Shown piece by piece: positions 45,013 through 53,903 of a stretch of 58,598 nucleotides of DNA. Source of the DNA: Brevundimonas sp. UBA5866 (GTDB taxonomy: Bacteria; Pseudomonadota; Alphaproteobacteria; Caulobacterales; Caulobacteraceae); contig NZ_DJFS01000020.1 in the NCBI RefSeq assembly GCF_002432125.1, positions 372-58,969 of the forward strand, in the 5' to 3' direction. The notes beneath the pieces are model-generated. The model searched no databases and had not been told where the DNA came from. It worked only from the letters and a program-made list of their open reading frames with translations. Each line of letters opens with the position of its first letter. Positions within the stretch are counted from its first letter, which is position 1. The position numbers and the translations under genes are program-made.

Positions 45013-46311
45013 TCACAGGATATAGCGGCTGAGGTCGACGTTTCCGGTCAGTTCGCCCAGTTTCTCGCGCACCACCGTGCCGGTGAACTCGATCGTCTCG
45101 CCCGCCATGTCCGACGCACGATAGCTGGTCTCTTCCAGCACATGCTCCAGCACGGTCTGCAGGCGGCGCGCCCCGATATTCTCGATGGTCGAGTTGGCGG
45201 TCACCGCCGCGTCGGCCAGCGCCTCGATGGCTTCGTCTGTGAAGGTGACGGTCACGTCCTCGGTCGCCAGCAGGGCCTGGTTCTGGCGGATCAGATTGGC
45301 TTCTGGCTCGGTCAGGATGCGCTTGAAATCATCGCGCGTCAGAGCCTTCAACTCGACCCGGATCGGCAGACGGCCCTGAAGTTCCGGCAGCAGGTCCGAC
45401 GGCTTGGCCACGTGGAAGGCACCGGACGCGATGAACAGGACGTGGTCGGTCTTCACCGGACCGTATTTTGTCGAAACCGTCGTACCTTCGATCAGCGGCA
45501 GCAGGTCGCGCTGGACGCCCTCGCGCGAGACATCGGCCCCGCCCTTTTCCTGACGGGCGGCGACCTTGTCGATCTCGTCGAGGAAGACAATGCCCTCGTT
45601 CTCGGCCAGCTTCACCGCCTCGCGGGTCAGGCTGTCCTGATCCAGCAGCTTGTCAGCCTCTTCGGTGATCAAGGGCTGGGTCGCATCCTTCACCGTCATT
45701 CGAACGCTCTTGGTGCGGCCACCACCCAGCTTGCCCAGCATGTCCGACAGGTTGAGGATGCCGACATTGCTGCCCGGAATATCCATGCCCTGAAGGGGCG
45801 AGGCGTTGTCGGCCAGCGCGATCTCGACCTCCTTGTCGTCCAGTTCTCCGGCACGCAGCTTCTTGCGGAAGGCATCGCGGGTGGCAGCTTGGGACGTCGG
45901 GCCAACGAGGGCGTCCAGAAGGCGCTCTTCGGCGGCAGCTTCGGCCTTGGCCTGAACCTCGACGCGGCGCTTGTCGCGAACCATGGCGATGGCGCTTTCC
46001 ACCAGATCGCGCATGATCTGGTCCACGTCGCGGCCAACATAGCCGACCTCGGTAAATTTGGTGGCCTCGACCTTGAGGAAGGGCGAACCGGCCAGCTTGG
46101 CGAGGCGGCGCGCGATCTCGGTCTTGCCCACGCCCGTCGGGCCGATCATCAGGATGTTCTTGGGCGTGACCTCGTCACGCAGGTCTTCCGGCACGCGCTT
46201 GCGACGCCAGCGGTTGCGAAGCGCCACCGCGACGGCACGTTTGGCGTCCTGCTGACCCACTATATAGCGGTCCAGTTCCGATACGATTTCGCGTGGAGAG
46301 AGATCAGTCAT
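45013..46311 (-). CDS. hslU: ATP-dependent protease ATPase subunit HslU
   Basis: A 432-residue AAA+ unfoldase that feeds substrates to HslV. Walker A is IGPTGVGKTEIARRLA, Walker B is EGIVFLDEIDKVA, and the I-domain lies between them. Other family segments are FTEVGYVGRDVDQIMRDL and the C-terminus VDLSRYIL, which inserts into HslV. I chose the ATG at 46311 (MTDLSPREIVSELDRYIVGQ) over the longer frame. It follows hslV with an 83-base gap on the same strand. Confidence 0.98.
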   Translation of the reverse strand: MTDLSPREIVSELDRYIVGQQDAKRAVAVALRNRWRRKRVPEDLRDEVTPKNILMIGPTGVGKTEIARRLAKLAGSPFLKVEATKFTEVGYVGRDVDQIMRDLVESAIAMVRDKRRVEVQAKAEAAAEERLLDALVGPTSQAATRDAFRKKLRAGELDDKEVEIALADNASPLQGMDIPGSNVGILNLSDMLGKLGGGRTKSVRMTVKDATQPLITEEADKLLDQDSLTREAVKLAENEGIVFLDEIDKVAARQEKGGADVSREGVQRDLLPLIEGTTVSTKYGPVKTDHVLFIASGAFHVAKPSDLLPELQGRLPIRVELKALTRDDFKRILTEPEANLIRQNQALLATEDVTVTFTDEAIEALADAAVTANSTIENIGARRLQTVLEHVLEETSYRASDMAGETIEFTGTVVREKLGELTGNVDLSRYIL

Positions 46312-46394
46312 TTTTGTCTCGTTTGCCCTCAGGGGCACCATCGTTCGCCGCGGGGCGGCTCTCTACCTGAGCGCCCCATCGGGCGCGGCAAGGC

Positions 46395-46955
46395 TCAACC
46401 CTCGAGGCTCTCAATGGTGAGGTTGCCGTTGGTGTAGACGTCGATGCTGGCGGCGATCTTCATCGCCTTGCGGGCGATGCCCTCGGCGCCCAGCGCGGTA
46501 TCCTCATCGATGAGGGCCAGTGCGGCGGCCAGCGCATAGTTGCCGCCCGAACCGACGGCGGCGCAGCCCTGTTCCGGCTCCAGCACATCACCCACGCCGG
46601 TCACAGTCAGGATGGTATTCCTGTCGGCCACCAACAGCATGGCCTCCAGCTTGCGAAGGTAGCGGTCCGTGCGCCAGTCCTTGGCCAGATCCACACAGGC
46701 GCGGGCCAGCTGATCCGGATATTGTTCCAGCTTGGCTTCCAGCCGCTCGATCAGGGTCAGGGCGTCGGCGGTCGCACCGGCAAATCCGGCAATGACCTTG
46801 CCACCGGCCAGTTTGCGGACCTTGCGGGCCGAGCCCTTGACGATGGTGTTGCCCATCGAGACCTGACCGTCACCGGCGATTATGGTCTTGCCGTCCTTGC
46901 GAACCGCCAGAATGGTCGTGCCGTGCCAGTCGGGGAATGAGGATGCTTGCGTCAT
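46395..46955 (-). CDS. hslV: ATP-dependent protease subunit HslV
   Basis: A 186-residue proteasome-like threonine protease. The nucleophile is the Thr after HG in WHGTTILAVRKDGK (about residue 13), so a short propeptide is removed. Other markers are AGDGQVSMGNTIVKGSARKVR and GVGDVLEPEQGCAAVGSGGNYA. It forms a double ring of hexamers capped by HslU. The ATG at 46955 is the family start; the frame to 47027 runs into the divergent gene's upstream region. Confidence 0.97.
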   Translation of the reverse strand: MTQASSFPDWHGTTILAVRKDGKTIIAGDGQVSMGNTIVKGSARKVRKLAGGKVIAGFAGATADALTLIERLEAKLEQYPDQLARACVDLAKDWRTDRYLRKLEAMLLVADRNTILTVTGVGDVLEPEQGCAAVGSGGNYALAAALALIDEDTALGAEGIARKAMKIAASIDVYTNGNLTIESLEG

Positions 46956-47027
46956 GATCGGGGATGTGGCGAGCGTCGCGCTTCCCCGCAAGCGCCAAGC
47001 CATGCAGAAGGTGCTAATAGCGACCAA

Positions 47028-47786
47028 ATGAACCAGTCACCCGTGCGATTTTCCGATGAAGAGGTGGAGCGCTACGCCCGCCACCTGATCCTGTCCGAAG
47101 TGGGTGGACCGGGGCAGCAGGCGCTGAAACGCGCCCGCGTTCTGGTGGTCGGCATGGGCGGCATCGGCAATCCGGCGGCGCTCTATCTGGCGGCAGCGGG
47201 TGTAGGCACTCTGGGGCTGATCGACGATGATGTGGTGTCGCTGTCGAACCTTCAGCGCCAGATTACCTTCACCACCGACGATGTCGGCAAGCCCAAGGTC
47301 GAGGTAGCGCGGGATCGCCTGTCGGCGCTGAACCCGCACACGGTGCTGGAGTTGTTCAACCAACGCATCACGCCGAAAAACGCCGCAGATCTGGTGAGCC
47401 GCTTCGATGTGGTGCTGGACGGCACCGATGACTTCGACACGCGCTTTGCGGTGAACGCCGCCTGTGTTGCGACAGGCAAGCCTCTTGTGTCGGGCGCACT
47501 GGGTCGCTGGTCGGGTCAGGTGGGCGTCTTTACCGGACAGCCCTGCTATCAATGCCTCGTCAGCGAGATCCCGCCCGAGGCCGAGACCTGCGCTCGCGTG
47601 GGCGTGATCGGGGCGCTGGCGGGCGTCATCGGTGCCATGACGGCGCTGGAGACCATCAAGGTCATCACCGGCGCGGGCCAACCGCTGGAAAGCCGCCTTC
47701 TGATCTATGACGGGCTATCGGCAGCCACCCGCGTGGTGAAGCTGGCTGCCGATCCGGAATGCCCCGTCTGCGGCGGCCACGCCTGA
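47028..47786 (+). CDS. HesA/MoeB/ThiF family adenylyltransferase
   Basis: A 252-residue E1-like enzyme that adenylates the C-terminus of a ubiquitin-like sulfur carrier (MoaD or ThiS). The nucleotide loop is VVGMGGIGNPAALYLA (residues 40-55) with DDDVVSLSNLQRQ following. Zinc Cys pairs are C173/C176 (CYQC) and C246/C249 (CPVC near the end), and Cys188 sits at the MoeB catalytic Cys position (ETCARVGVIGA). It is divergent from hslV by 72 bases and its stop abuts the convergent dehydrogenase stop. Whether the partner is MoaD or ThiS cannot be told. Confidence 0.93.
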   Translation: MNQSPVRFSDEEVERYARHLILSEVGGPGQQALKRARVLVVGMGGIGNPAALYLAAAGVGTLGLIDDDVVSLSNLQRQITFTTDDVGKPKVEVARDRLSALNPHTVLELFNQRITPKNAADLVSRFDVVLDGTDDFDTRFAVNAACVATGKPLVSGALGRWSGQVGVFTGQPCYQCLVSEIPPEAETCARVGVIGALAGVIGAMTALETIKVITGAGQPLESRLLIYDGLSAATRVVKLAADPECPVCGGHA

Positions 47787-48773
47787 TCAGAGCATCGCCG
47801 GAATGACGCGATCCGGCGGACGATGGCCGTTCTGGAAGGTCATGATGTTGGCGATCACCCGCTCGCCCATGTCCTGACGCGCTTCGATGGTCGCCGAGCC
47901 GAGGTGGGGCAGCAGCACCACATTCAAATGGCCGACAAGGCCCGGATGGACCGCCGGTTCCTGCTCGAACACGTCCAGACCCACTCCGAAGATGGCGCGG
48001 CTCTTCACCGCCTCGGCCAGGGCTTCCTCGTCGATCAGTTCGCCACGGGCGGTGTTGATGAGGATGGCATGCGGTTGCAGCAGGGCGATCCGCTCTGCCG
48101 ACAGCATGTGATGGGTGTCACGCGTGGCCGGGCAGTTCAGGCTGATGACATCCATGCGCGACAGCATCTGGTCCAGATCGTCCCAGTAGGTCGCGCCCAG
48201 TTCCTCGGCCACCATGTCCGGCACTGGCTTGCGGTTATGATAGTGAACCTGCATGCCGAAAGCGCGGGCGCGGCGGGCCAGGGCCTGACCGATGCGGCCC
48301 ATGCCGACGATGCCCAGTCGCTTGCCGTACAGCTTGCGCCCGCACATCCAGGTCGGGGTCCAGCCCTTGAACGCGCCGTCGGTTACCACATTGGCCCCTT
48401 CGACGATGCGGCGGCTGACGGCCAGGATCAGCGACATGGCGATATCAGCCGTGTCTTCGGTCAGGACACCGGGCGTATTGGAGACAATGATCCGGCGGGC
48501 GACCGCGGCCTCGACGTCGATGTGGTCCACACCGGCCCCGAAGTTGGCAATCATTTTCAATTGTTCGCCCGCACCATTGATAAGGTCGGCGTCGAGGCGA
48601 TCCGTGATGGTCGGCACCAGCACATCGGCTCGTTGCAACGCCGACGCCAAGGCTTCACGATCCATCGGCTTGTCCGTCAGGTTCAACTCGGCGTCGAAAA
48701 GTTCGCGCATACGCGTTTCGATGGCGTCGGGAAGTCGTCTGGTTAATACGACCTTAAGCTTGCGAACGGACAT
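47787..48773 (-). CDS. D-isomer-specific 2-hydroxyacid dehydrogenase
   Basis: A 328-residue NAD(P)H-dependent enzyme of the glyoxylate/hydroxypyruvate reductase type. It has the Rossmann motif LGIVGMGRIGQALARRA (residues about 150-165), the catalytic ARGELIDEEALAEAV segment, GVGLDVFEQEPAVHPGLV (the Glu) and a final catalytic His in LLPHLGSATIEAR. It begins MSVRKLKVVLTRRLP with ATG at 48773. Its stop directly abuts the stop of the MoeB-like gene. Substrate (glyoxylate or another 2-oxoacid) is not settled. Confidence 0.9.
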   Translation of the reverse strand: MSVRKLKVVLTRRLPDAIETRMRELFDAELNLTDKPMDREALASALQRADVLVPTITDRLDADLINGAGEQLKMIANFGAGVDHIDVEAAVARRIIVSNTPGVLTEDTADIAMSLILAVSRRIVEGANVVTDGAFKGWTPTWMCGRKLYGKRLGIVGMGRIGQALARRARAFGMQVHYHNRKPVPDMVAEELGATYWDDLDQMLSRMDVISLNCPATRDTHHMLSAERIALLQPHAILINTARGELIDEEALAEAVKSRAIFGVGLDVFEQEPAVHPGLVGHLNVVLLPHLGSATIEARQDMGERVIANIMTFQNGHRPPDRVIPAML

Positions 48774-48828
48774 AAGGAGCCTGGGGTTTCCTGCGGGTCT
48801 TGCGGCCCGCTGATCTTAGAGTCTGGAT

Positions 48829-49404
48829 GTGTCTATCAAAGCTGCGGTCAGGATCAAAAATTTCCGTCGCATCGGAATGGTTGCCGGCATGATGGGTTTG
48901 GCCCTGATGAGCGGCGCAGGCACAATGATGCCTTCCGGTAGACCGACACCGACGGGATTGGAAGTCCCCCGTTGGATCACACTGAAGTCCAGCCGCGTGC
49001 GCGCGCGCCAGGGGCCGGGCCTCGATTACCGCATCATGTGGGAATACCGTGCGGCGGGCCTGCCCGTTCAGGTGATCGCCGAGACCCGCGAATGGCGCAA
49101 GATCTGCGATCCTGACGGCTCGGTAGCCTGGATCCACCGTACCGTCGCCTCGGGTCGACGCAGCGTGTTCAACCGCACCGACCAGGCCATCCCCATCCGG
49201 ACCGGCCGCTCGGCTACCGCCTCGATCCGGGCCATGTTCAGCCCGCGCTCCATCGTCTCGCTCGACGAATGCGAGGAGGGCTGGTGCCGGGTCAGGGCCC
49301 GCAAGATCCGTGGCTGGGTGCCCGAGCGCGAGGTTTTCGGCACCCAGAGCCGCGCACTGTGCAACGCCGCCCGCCCTGCGGGTCCGGGGCGCGACACCCC
49401 CTGA
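48829..49404 (+). CDS. SH3-domain (DUF1058-like) exported protein
   Basis: A 191-residue protein starting at GTG (48829), with a signal-like hydrophobic stretch (IGMVAGMMGLALMSGAG, about residues 14-31). Two bacterial SH3 domains follow: about 47-105 (VRARQGPGLDYRIMWEYRAA, WRKICDPDGSVAWIHRT) and about 110-170 (AIPIRTGRSATASIRAMFSP, GWCRVRARKIRGWVPEREVF). Such domains often bind peptidoglycan or peptides in the periplasm. It is divergent from the dehydrogenase gene and lies 151 bases before fabA. Role unknown. Confidence 0.8.
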   Translation: MSIKAAVRIKNFRRIGMVAGMMGLALMSGAGTMMPSGRPTPTGLEVPRWITLKSSRVRARQGPGLDYRIMWEYRAAGLPVQVIAETREWRKICDPDGSVAWIHRTVASGRRSVFNRTDQAIPIRTGRSATASIRAMFSPRSIVSLDECEEGWCRVRARKIRGWVPEREVFGTQSRALCNAARPAGPGRDTP

Positions 49405-49555
49405 AATTCCATGAACCGTCTCGGTGAGAAGACGTTCAATCCCCCAACAGACCTTGCCCTGCGGGCCACAAACCGCGTCGTCTGCCTTGACCATGGTTGA
49501 GCAGACCCGCTGCGTCGTGTAACCCCCGAGTATAGCCTTTCGGAGCCCTCTGACT

Positions 49556-50089
49556 TTGAGCCAGTCCCAATACCCCTCGTCGTTTGATCTCGAAGGCCTG
49601 CTGGCCTCCGGCCGTGGTGAACTCTTCGGCCCCGGCAATGCCCAGCTGCCTGCCCCGCCCATGCTGATGTTCGACCGTATCGTCGAGATCAACTCCGATG
49701 GCGGCAACTACGGCAAGGGCTATGTCGAAGCCGAGCTGGATATCCGCCCGGACCTGTGGTTCTTCCAGTGCCACTTCATCGGTGACCCGGTCATGCCCGG
49801 TTGCCTCGGCCTGGATGCCATGTGGCAGATGGTCGGCTTCTACCTGGGTTGGCAAGGCGGCCCAGGCCGCGGCCGTGCCCTGGGCGTGGGCGAAGTGAAA
49901 TTCACCGGTCAGGTCACCCCCGACATCAAGAAGGTGGTCTACAAGGTCCACCTGAAACGCGTCATCAACCGCAAGCTGGTCATGGGTATCGCCGATGGCG
50001 TGCTCGAGGCTGACGGCGAAGTCATCTACACCTGCAATGACATGCGGGTCGGCCTGTTCGGCGCAAACGCCGAAAAGACCGAAGCGTAA
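49556..50089 (+). CDS. fabA: 3-hydroxyacyl-[acyl-carrier-protein] dehydratase FabA
   Basis: A 177-residue dehydratase/isomerase of unsaturated fatty-acid synthesis. The catalytic His73 (FFQCHFIGDPVMPGC) and Asp87 (LDAMWQMVGFYLGW) are intact, and the single-domain length fits FabA rather than FabZ. The start is a TTG at 49556; no ATG is in frame nearby. fabB follows after 23 bases, the standard fabAB pairing in alphaproteobacteria. Confidence 0.97.
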   Translation: MSQSQYPSSFDLEGLLASGRGELFGPGNAQLPAPPMLMFDRIVEINSDGGNYGKGYVEAELDIRPDLWFFQCHFIGDPVMPGCLGLDAMWQMVGFYLGWQGGPGRGRALGVGEVKFTGQVTPDIKKVVYKVHLKRVINRKLVMGIADGVLEADGEVIYTCNDMRVGLFGANAEKTEA

Positions 50090-50112
50090 ACAGAAAATAC
50101 GAGGGAACGCCC

Positions 50113-51342
50113 ATGCGTCGCGTTGTCGTCACCGGTATCGGTATCGTCTCGTCCATCGGTACGGGCCAGGACGAGGTTGCTGCCTCACTCAAGGAAGCCC
50201 GCTCGGGCATCCAGGCCGCGCCTGACCACGCCAAATACGGCTTCCGTTCCCAGGTCTGGGCACCGCCCGCCCTGGGTGCGACCGCCGAGGACTGGGCCCC
50301 GCTGGTAGACCGCCGCGCGGCGCGTTTTCTCGCTAACGGTACGGCTTGGGCCCACATCGCCTTTGAAGAGGCCTTGAAAGATTCCGGCATCGACGCCGAG
50401 GACATCAAGAACGACCGCACTGGCGTGATCGTCGGCGAGGGCGGCCCGTCGACCCAGGTCATCCTGCAATCGGCCCAGACCACGGTCGAAAAGGGCTCGC
50501 CCAAGCGCGTCGGCCCGTTCGCCGTGCCCAAGGCTATGGCATCGGGTCCGTCGGCCGTGCTGTCGACCTGGTTCCAGACCCGCGGCATCAACTATTCGAT
50601 CTCGTCGGCCTGCGCGACCTCGGCCCACTGCATCGGCGCCGCCGCCGAACAGATCGCCTGGGGCAAGCAGGACGTGGTCTTCGCCGGTGGCTGCGAGGAC
50701 ATCGACTGGTCCATGTCGAACATGTTCGACGCGATGGGTGCCATGTCGTCCAACTATAACGACACCCCGTCGGTCGCTTCGCGCGCCTATGACAAGGACC
50801 GTGACGGCTTCGTCATCGCGGGCGGTGCGGGCATCGTCGTTCTGGAAGAATACGAGCGCGCCGTCGCCCGTGGCGCCACCATCTATGCCGAAGTCACCGG
50901 CTATGGCGCCAATGCCGACGGCCATGACATGGTCGCCCCGTCGGGCGAAGGTGCCGAGCGCTGCATGAAGATCGCCCTCGAAATGGCGGGCAATCCCAAG
51001 ATCGACTACCTGAACCCGCACGGCACCTCGACGCCGGTGGGCGATGCCAAGGAAATGAACGCGGTCCGCAACGTCTTTGGCGATGCCATGCCGATGATTT
51101 CCTCGACCAAGTCGCTGACGGGCCACTCGCTGGGTGCCGCTGGCGTGCAGGAAGCCATCTACTGCCTACTGATGATGAAACACGGCTTTGCCGCCGAGAG
51201 CGCCCACATCGAAAACCTCGACCCAGAGTTCGAGGGCATGCCGATCCTTCAGAAGCGCCACGACGGCGAACTGAAGCACGTCATGTCCAACAGCTTCGGC
51301 TTCGGTGGCACCAACGCCACCCTGATCCTGTCGAAGATCTAG
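50113..51342 (+). CDS. fabB: 3-oxoacyl-[acyl-carrier-protein] synthase I (FabB)
   Basis: A 409-residue beta-ketoacyl-ACP synthase that elongates the cis-decenoyl intermediate from FabA. The active-site triad is Cys167 (SSACATSAHC), His303 (NPHGTSTPVGD) and His338 (KSLTGHSLGAAG), and the C-terminal FGFGGTNATL is present. It shares an operon with fabA and is ended by the terminator at 51537. A hairpin-rich stretch lies between its stop and that terminator. Confidence 0.97.
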   Translation: MRRVVVTGIGIVSSIGTGQDEVAASLKEARSGIQAAPDHAKYGFRSQVWAPPALGATAEDWAPLVDRRAARFLANGTAWAHIAFEEALKDSGIDAEDIKNDRTGVIVGEGGPSTQVILQSAQTTVEKGSPKRVGPFAVPKAMASGPSAVLSTWFQTRGINYSISSACATSAHCIGAAAEQIAWGKQDVVFAGGCEDIDWSMSNMFDAMGAMSSNYNDTPSVASRAYDKDRDGFVIAGGAGIVVLEEYERAVARGATIYAEVTGYGANADGHDMVAPSGEGAERCMKIALEMAGNPKIDYLNPHGTSTPVGDAKEMNAVRNVFGDAMPMISSTKSLTGHSLGAAGVQEAIYCLLMMKHGFAAESAHIENLDPEFEGMPILQKRHDGELKHVMSNSFGFGGTNATLILSKI

Positions 51343-51377
51343 GTCCCCCACCCGTACAGACGTTTATCAAATACCTT

Positions 51378-51433
51378 CAAAGAGACACGGTTCGGTCCAG
51401 AACTTACCCGGAACCGTATCGATGATCTCTTTG
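51378..51433. repeat. Two-part hairpin downstream of fabB
   Basis: CAAAGAGA (51378-51385) pairs with TCTCTTTG (51426-51433), and inside it ACGGTTC (51387-51393) pairs with GAACCGT (51411-51417). The fold is good, but no T tract follows. It is followed by a C-rich stretch (about 51470-51500). Confidence 0.6.
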
Positions 51434-51536
51434 TCGGCTCGCTGATGTCGGGTGTACTTGGAACCCTGAACAGCCCCCCCAGCCCCCTCCGGGTGCCCCA
51501 TTCAAAGGCACTGGCGGGCCGGCAACCGAATTAAAC

Positions 51537-51570
51537 AAGCCCGCCGGCAACAGTTACCGGCGGGCTTTTT
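51537..51570. terminator. Bidirectional terminator between fabB and the DegP-type gene
   Basis: AAGCCCGCCGG (51537-51547) and CCGGCGGGCTT (51557-51567) form a perfect 11-bp stem followed by TTT on the plus strand and a T-rich stretch on the minus strand. Confidence 0.9.
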
Positions 51571-51590
51571 ATATCGGCAGTTTGGTCCGT

Positions 51591-52907
51591 CTAGCGGATC
51601 AGGTCGAATTCCATTGTCTCGCCGTCACGCTCGACAACAATGTGCAGGCGATCCTGCCCATCCACGGCCGAGGCAAAGTCAGCCAGACTGCGTACCGAGG
51701 CCTTATTGATCCGGGTGACAATGTCTCCGGCCTTCAGGCCTTCGGAAGCCGCCAGAGAACCGGCTTCGACCACCTGCACGACCACACCGTCAGAGCCTGC
51801 CCGTACCGTCAGTCCCCGCGCAATGGCCTCCTGGCTGCCCAGTCGCACGGCATGGACCGGCGCGTCCTCTACCCTAAGTACCGTGCGGCCTTCCTTGCCG
51901 TCGCGCAGATAGGTGACAGGCAGTTGCGTGCCCGGCGTCGTAATTCCCACCGAGGCCTGGACCGAGCCACCATTCACCATCGGCCGGTCCTGCAGGGAGG
52001 TGATCACGTCGCTGCGCTTCAATCCGGCACGCTCGGCTGCGGAGCCCGGACGCACATCGTACACCACTGCGCCACGCACGATGTTCAGACCCAGCTCACG
52101 GGCGCGGGGTGCCGTGAGCGAGCCGACGACCATCCCCACCTGACCACGTCTGACTTCGCCGTGAGCGAGGATCTGGTCCACGACAAAGCGCATGATGCGG
52201 GTCGGCACCGCAAAGGCGATACCGTCATTGCCGCCGCCCATGCCACCCGACAGGATTGACGTATTGATACCGATCAGGCGACCGCGGCTGTCCAGCAGTG
52301 GCCCGCCGGAGTTGCCCATGTTCACCGCCGCATCCGTCTGGATGTAGTCCTCGATGGTATCGCCGCGCCCCGTACGGTTCAGTCCCGAGATCACCCCCAT
52401 GGTCAGGGTTTGGTCCAGACCGAAGGGATAGCCGACCGCGAAGGCCAGATCACCCGTGCGCAGTTCATCGGAATCCACCTGGGCCACCTGTGTCAGGCCC
52501 GTGCCACGCGCGCGCAGCACCGCAATGTCGGTGTCTTCGTCCGCCCCCACCAGCTCGGCATCGAGGAAGCGGCCATCGGGCAGGTCCACGGTAAAGTTTC
52601 GGCCACCGTCGATAACGTGATGGTTGGTGACGATGATACCGTTGGCGGCATCGATAATGACGCCGGATCCGCCCTGTATCGGCTTGGGACCGTCATCGGA
52701 GGCAACCGACGCACGGCCCAGGGCCTGCACCTTCACGACCGCCGGAAGGCTGTGCTCGAGGTTGGGTGCAAAGGAGTAAACACCCCGAGAAGTGTCCATA
52801 CCCAGACGCTGTGCCTGCGCGTCGGCTGTCTGCGGCATAACGCCCCAAGACATCACCACGGCCAAACCAAGCGCTGAGGCTGTAAAAGCCGCACGGACAC
52901 GTATCAT
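51591..52907 (-). CDS. Periplasmic trypsin-like serine protease (Do/DegP family)
   Basis: A 438-residue protease-chaperone. It has a signal peptide (about 1-30, ending ADAQ), catalytic His97 (TNHHV), Asp127 (DEDTDIAVL) and Ser200 (NMGNSGGPLL), then two PDZ domains (about 235-320 with GAVVYDVRPGSAAERAGLKR; about 345-435 with GVVVQVVEAGSLAASEGLKA). It is somewhat shorter than E. coli DegP (about 450 mature residues) because the first loop is reduced. Likely role is folding control in the envelope. The name degP is not assigned because several paralogues are common in alphaproteobacteria. Confidence 0.9.
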   Translation of the reverse strand: MIRVRAAFTASALGLAVVMSWGVMPQTADAQAQRLGMDTSRGVYSFAPNLEHSLPAVVKVQALGRASVASDDGPKPIQGGSGVIIDAANGIIVTNHHVIDGGRNFTVDLPDGRFLDAELVGADEDTDIAVLRARGTGLTQVAQVDSDELRTGDLAFAVGYPFGLDQTLTMGVISGLNRTGRGDTIEDYIQTDAAVNMGNSGGPLLDSRGRLIGINTSILSGGMGGGNDGIAFAVPTRIMRFVVDQILAHGEVRRGQVGMVVGSLTAPRARELGLNIVRGAVVYDVRPGSAAERAGLKRSDVITSLQDRPMVNGGSVQASVGITTPGTQLPVTYLRDGKEGRTVLRVEDAPVHAVRLGSQEAIARGLTVRAGSDGVVVQVVEAGSLAASEGLKAGDIVTRINKASVRSLADFASAVDGQDRLHIVVERDGETMEFDLIR

Positions 52908-53024
52908 TGAGTCACTCCGGAAAGGTGTTCAGATAGCACTATAACCCAAGTCCTTTGACCACCAAGGTGAACCGGTTGGACCCGTCAGCCGTATTTGAAT
53001 GATATCAATGATACGGACCTGACC

Positions 53025-53870
53025 ATGTTCCATAAAAAACTGCGGTCCGGAAACGGACGTTTGCGCAATCTTGTTATGGCGGCATCCGGTGCCGCTCTCT
53101 TAACGGGCTGTGCGTCCGCCGATGTGACCCGCAGCGGCTTCCTCAGCGACTACAGCAAGCTGGAGCCCCGCACGGATACGGTGCGGGCCAAGGTGGCCCA
53201 GTACCGCAACGAGCCCCTTCTGGAGCAGATCAACCGTATCTGGATCGAACCCACCGTTCTTGTGGGCGACATCGGCGAAGGCATTACCGAAGAAGAAAAA
53301 GCCATCATCGTCCGCGAGATCGACCGCCGTATCTGCTTTGCCGTATCTGACCGTTTCGAAATCGCCGAACAGGCCGAACAAGGTGCGGGACGCCTGAGAG
53401 CGGCCGCCAGCCGCGTTCAGCCGACCAATGCTGTGGGCTCGTCAGCGTCGGCAGTGGCGAACTTCTTCATTCCCGGTCCTTTGGGGGTCCGCGTACCCGG
53501 CTCGACCGGCGGACTGGCGGCAGAGGCTGAATTGCTGGCCCCCGATGGACAACAGGCCGCCGCAGTCATCTGGGCCCGTGATGCACAGGTCGTCGGGACT
53601 GAGTCCCCGTCACTCTCGCGCATCGGCGATGCCCACCAACTGACGGGTGCCTTTGCCAGCATCGTGGCTCAGGCTGTCGAGCCGCAAGAGCGTGAGAAGA
53701 TCAAACACGGCGACACCGACCCCTGCGCCCGCTTTGGTCCGCGCATACGTCCCGAGGGCTTTGTCAGCCGCTTCATAACGGGCCTTTACACGCCCAGCCT
53801 CAGCGGTGCCCGGCCACAGGACGAGGAAGACACGTCCTCCAGTCCCGAGCCGGAAACACCGCGACCCTGA
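53025..53870 (+). CDS. DUF3313-like lipoprotein
   Basis: A 281-residue protein with a lipoprotein signal (about residues 15-30, ALLTGCASA). The mature part (SGFLSDYSKLEPRTDTVRAK) resembles DUF3313, a family of exported proteins of unknown function. The C-terminal 20 residues are acidic and proline-rich (EEDTSSSPEPETPRP). I chose the ATG at 53025 over a TTG at 52995 because it places the signal peptide correctly. It is divergent from the DegP-type gene. No function is known. Confidence 0.75.
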   Translation: MFHKKLRSGNGRLRNLVMAASGAALLTGCASADVTRSGFLSDYSKLEPRTDTVRAKVAQYRNEPLLEQINRIWIEPTVLVGDIGEGITEEEKAIIVREIDRRICFAVSDRFEIAEQAEQGAGRLRAAASRVQPTNAVGSSASAVANFFIPGPLGVRVPGSTGGLAAEAELLAPDGQQAAAVIWARDAQVVGTESPSLSRIGDAHQLTGAFASIVAQAVEPQEREKIKHGDTDPCARFGPRIRPEGFVSRFITGLYTPSLSGARPQDEEDTSSSPEPETPRP

Positions 53871-53903
53871 TCCACCCGGTTCCCCCAGAACCTTGACAAG
53901 GGT

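Noticed and set aside
46395..47027. Extended HslV start at 47027
   Set aside because: It adds residues absent from the family and overlaps the divergent gene's control region; ATG 46955 fits the propeptide position.
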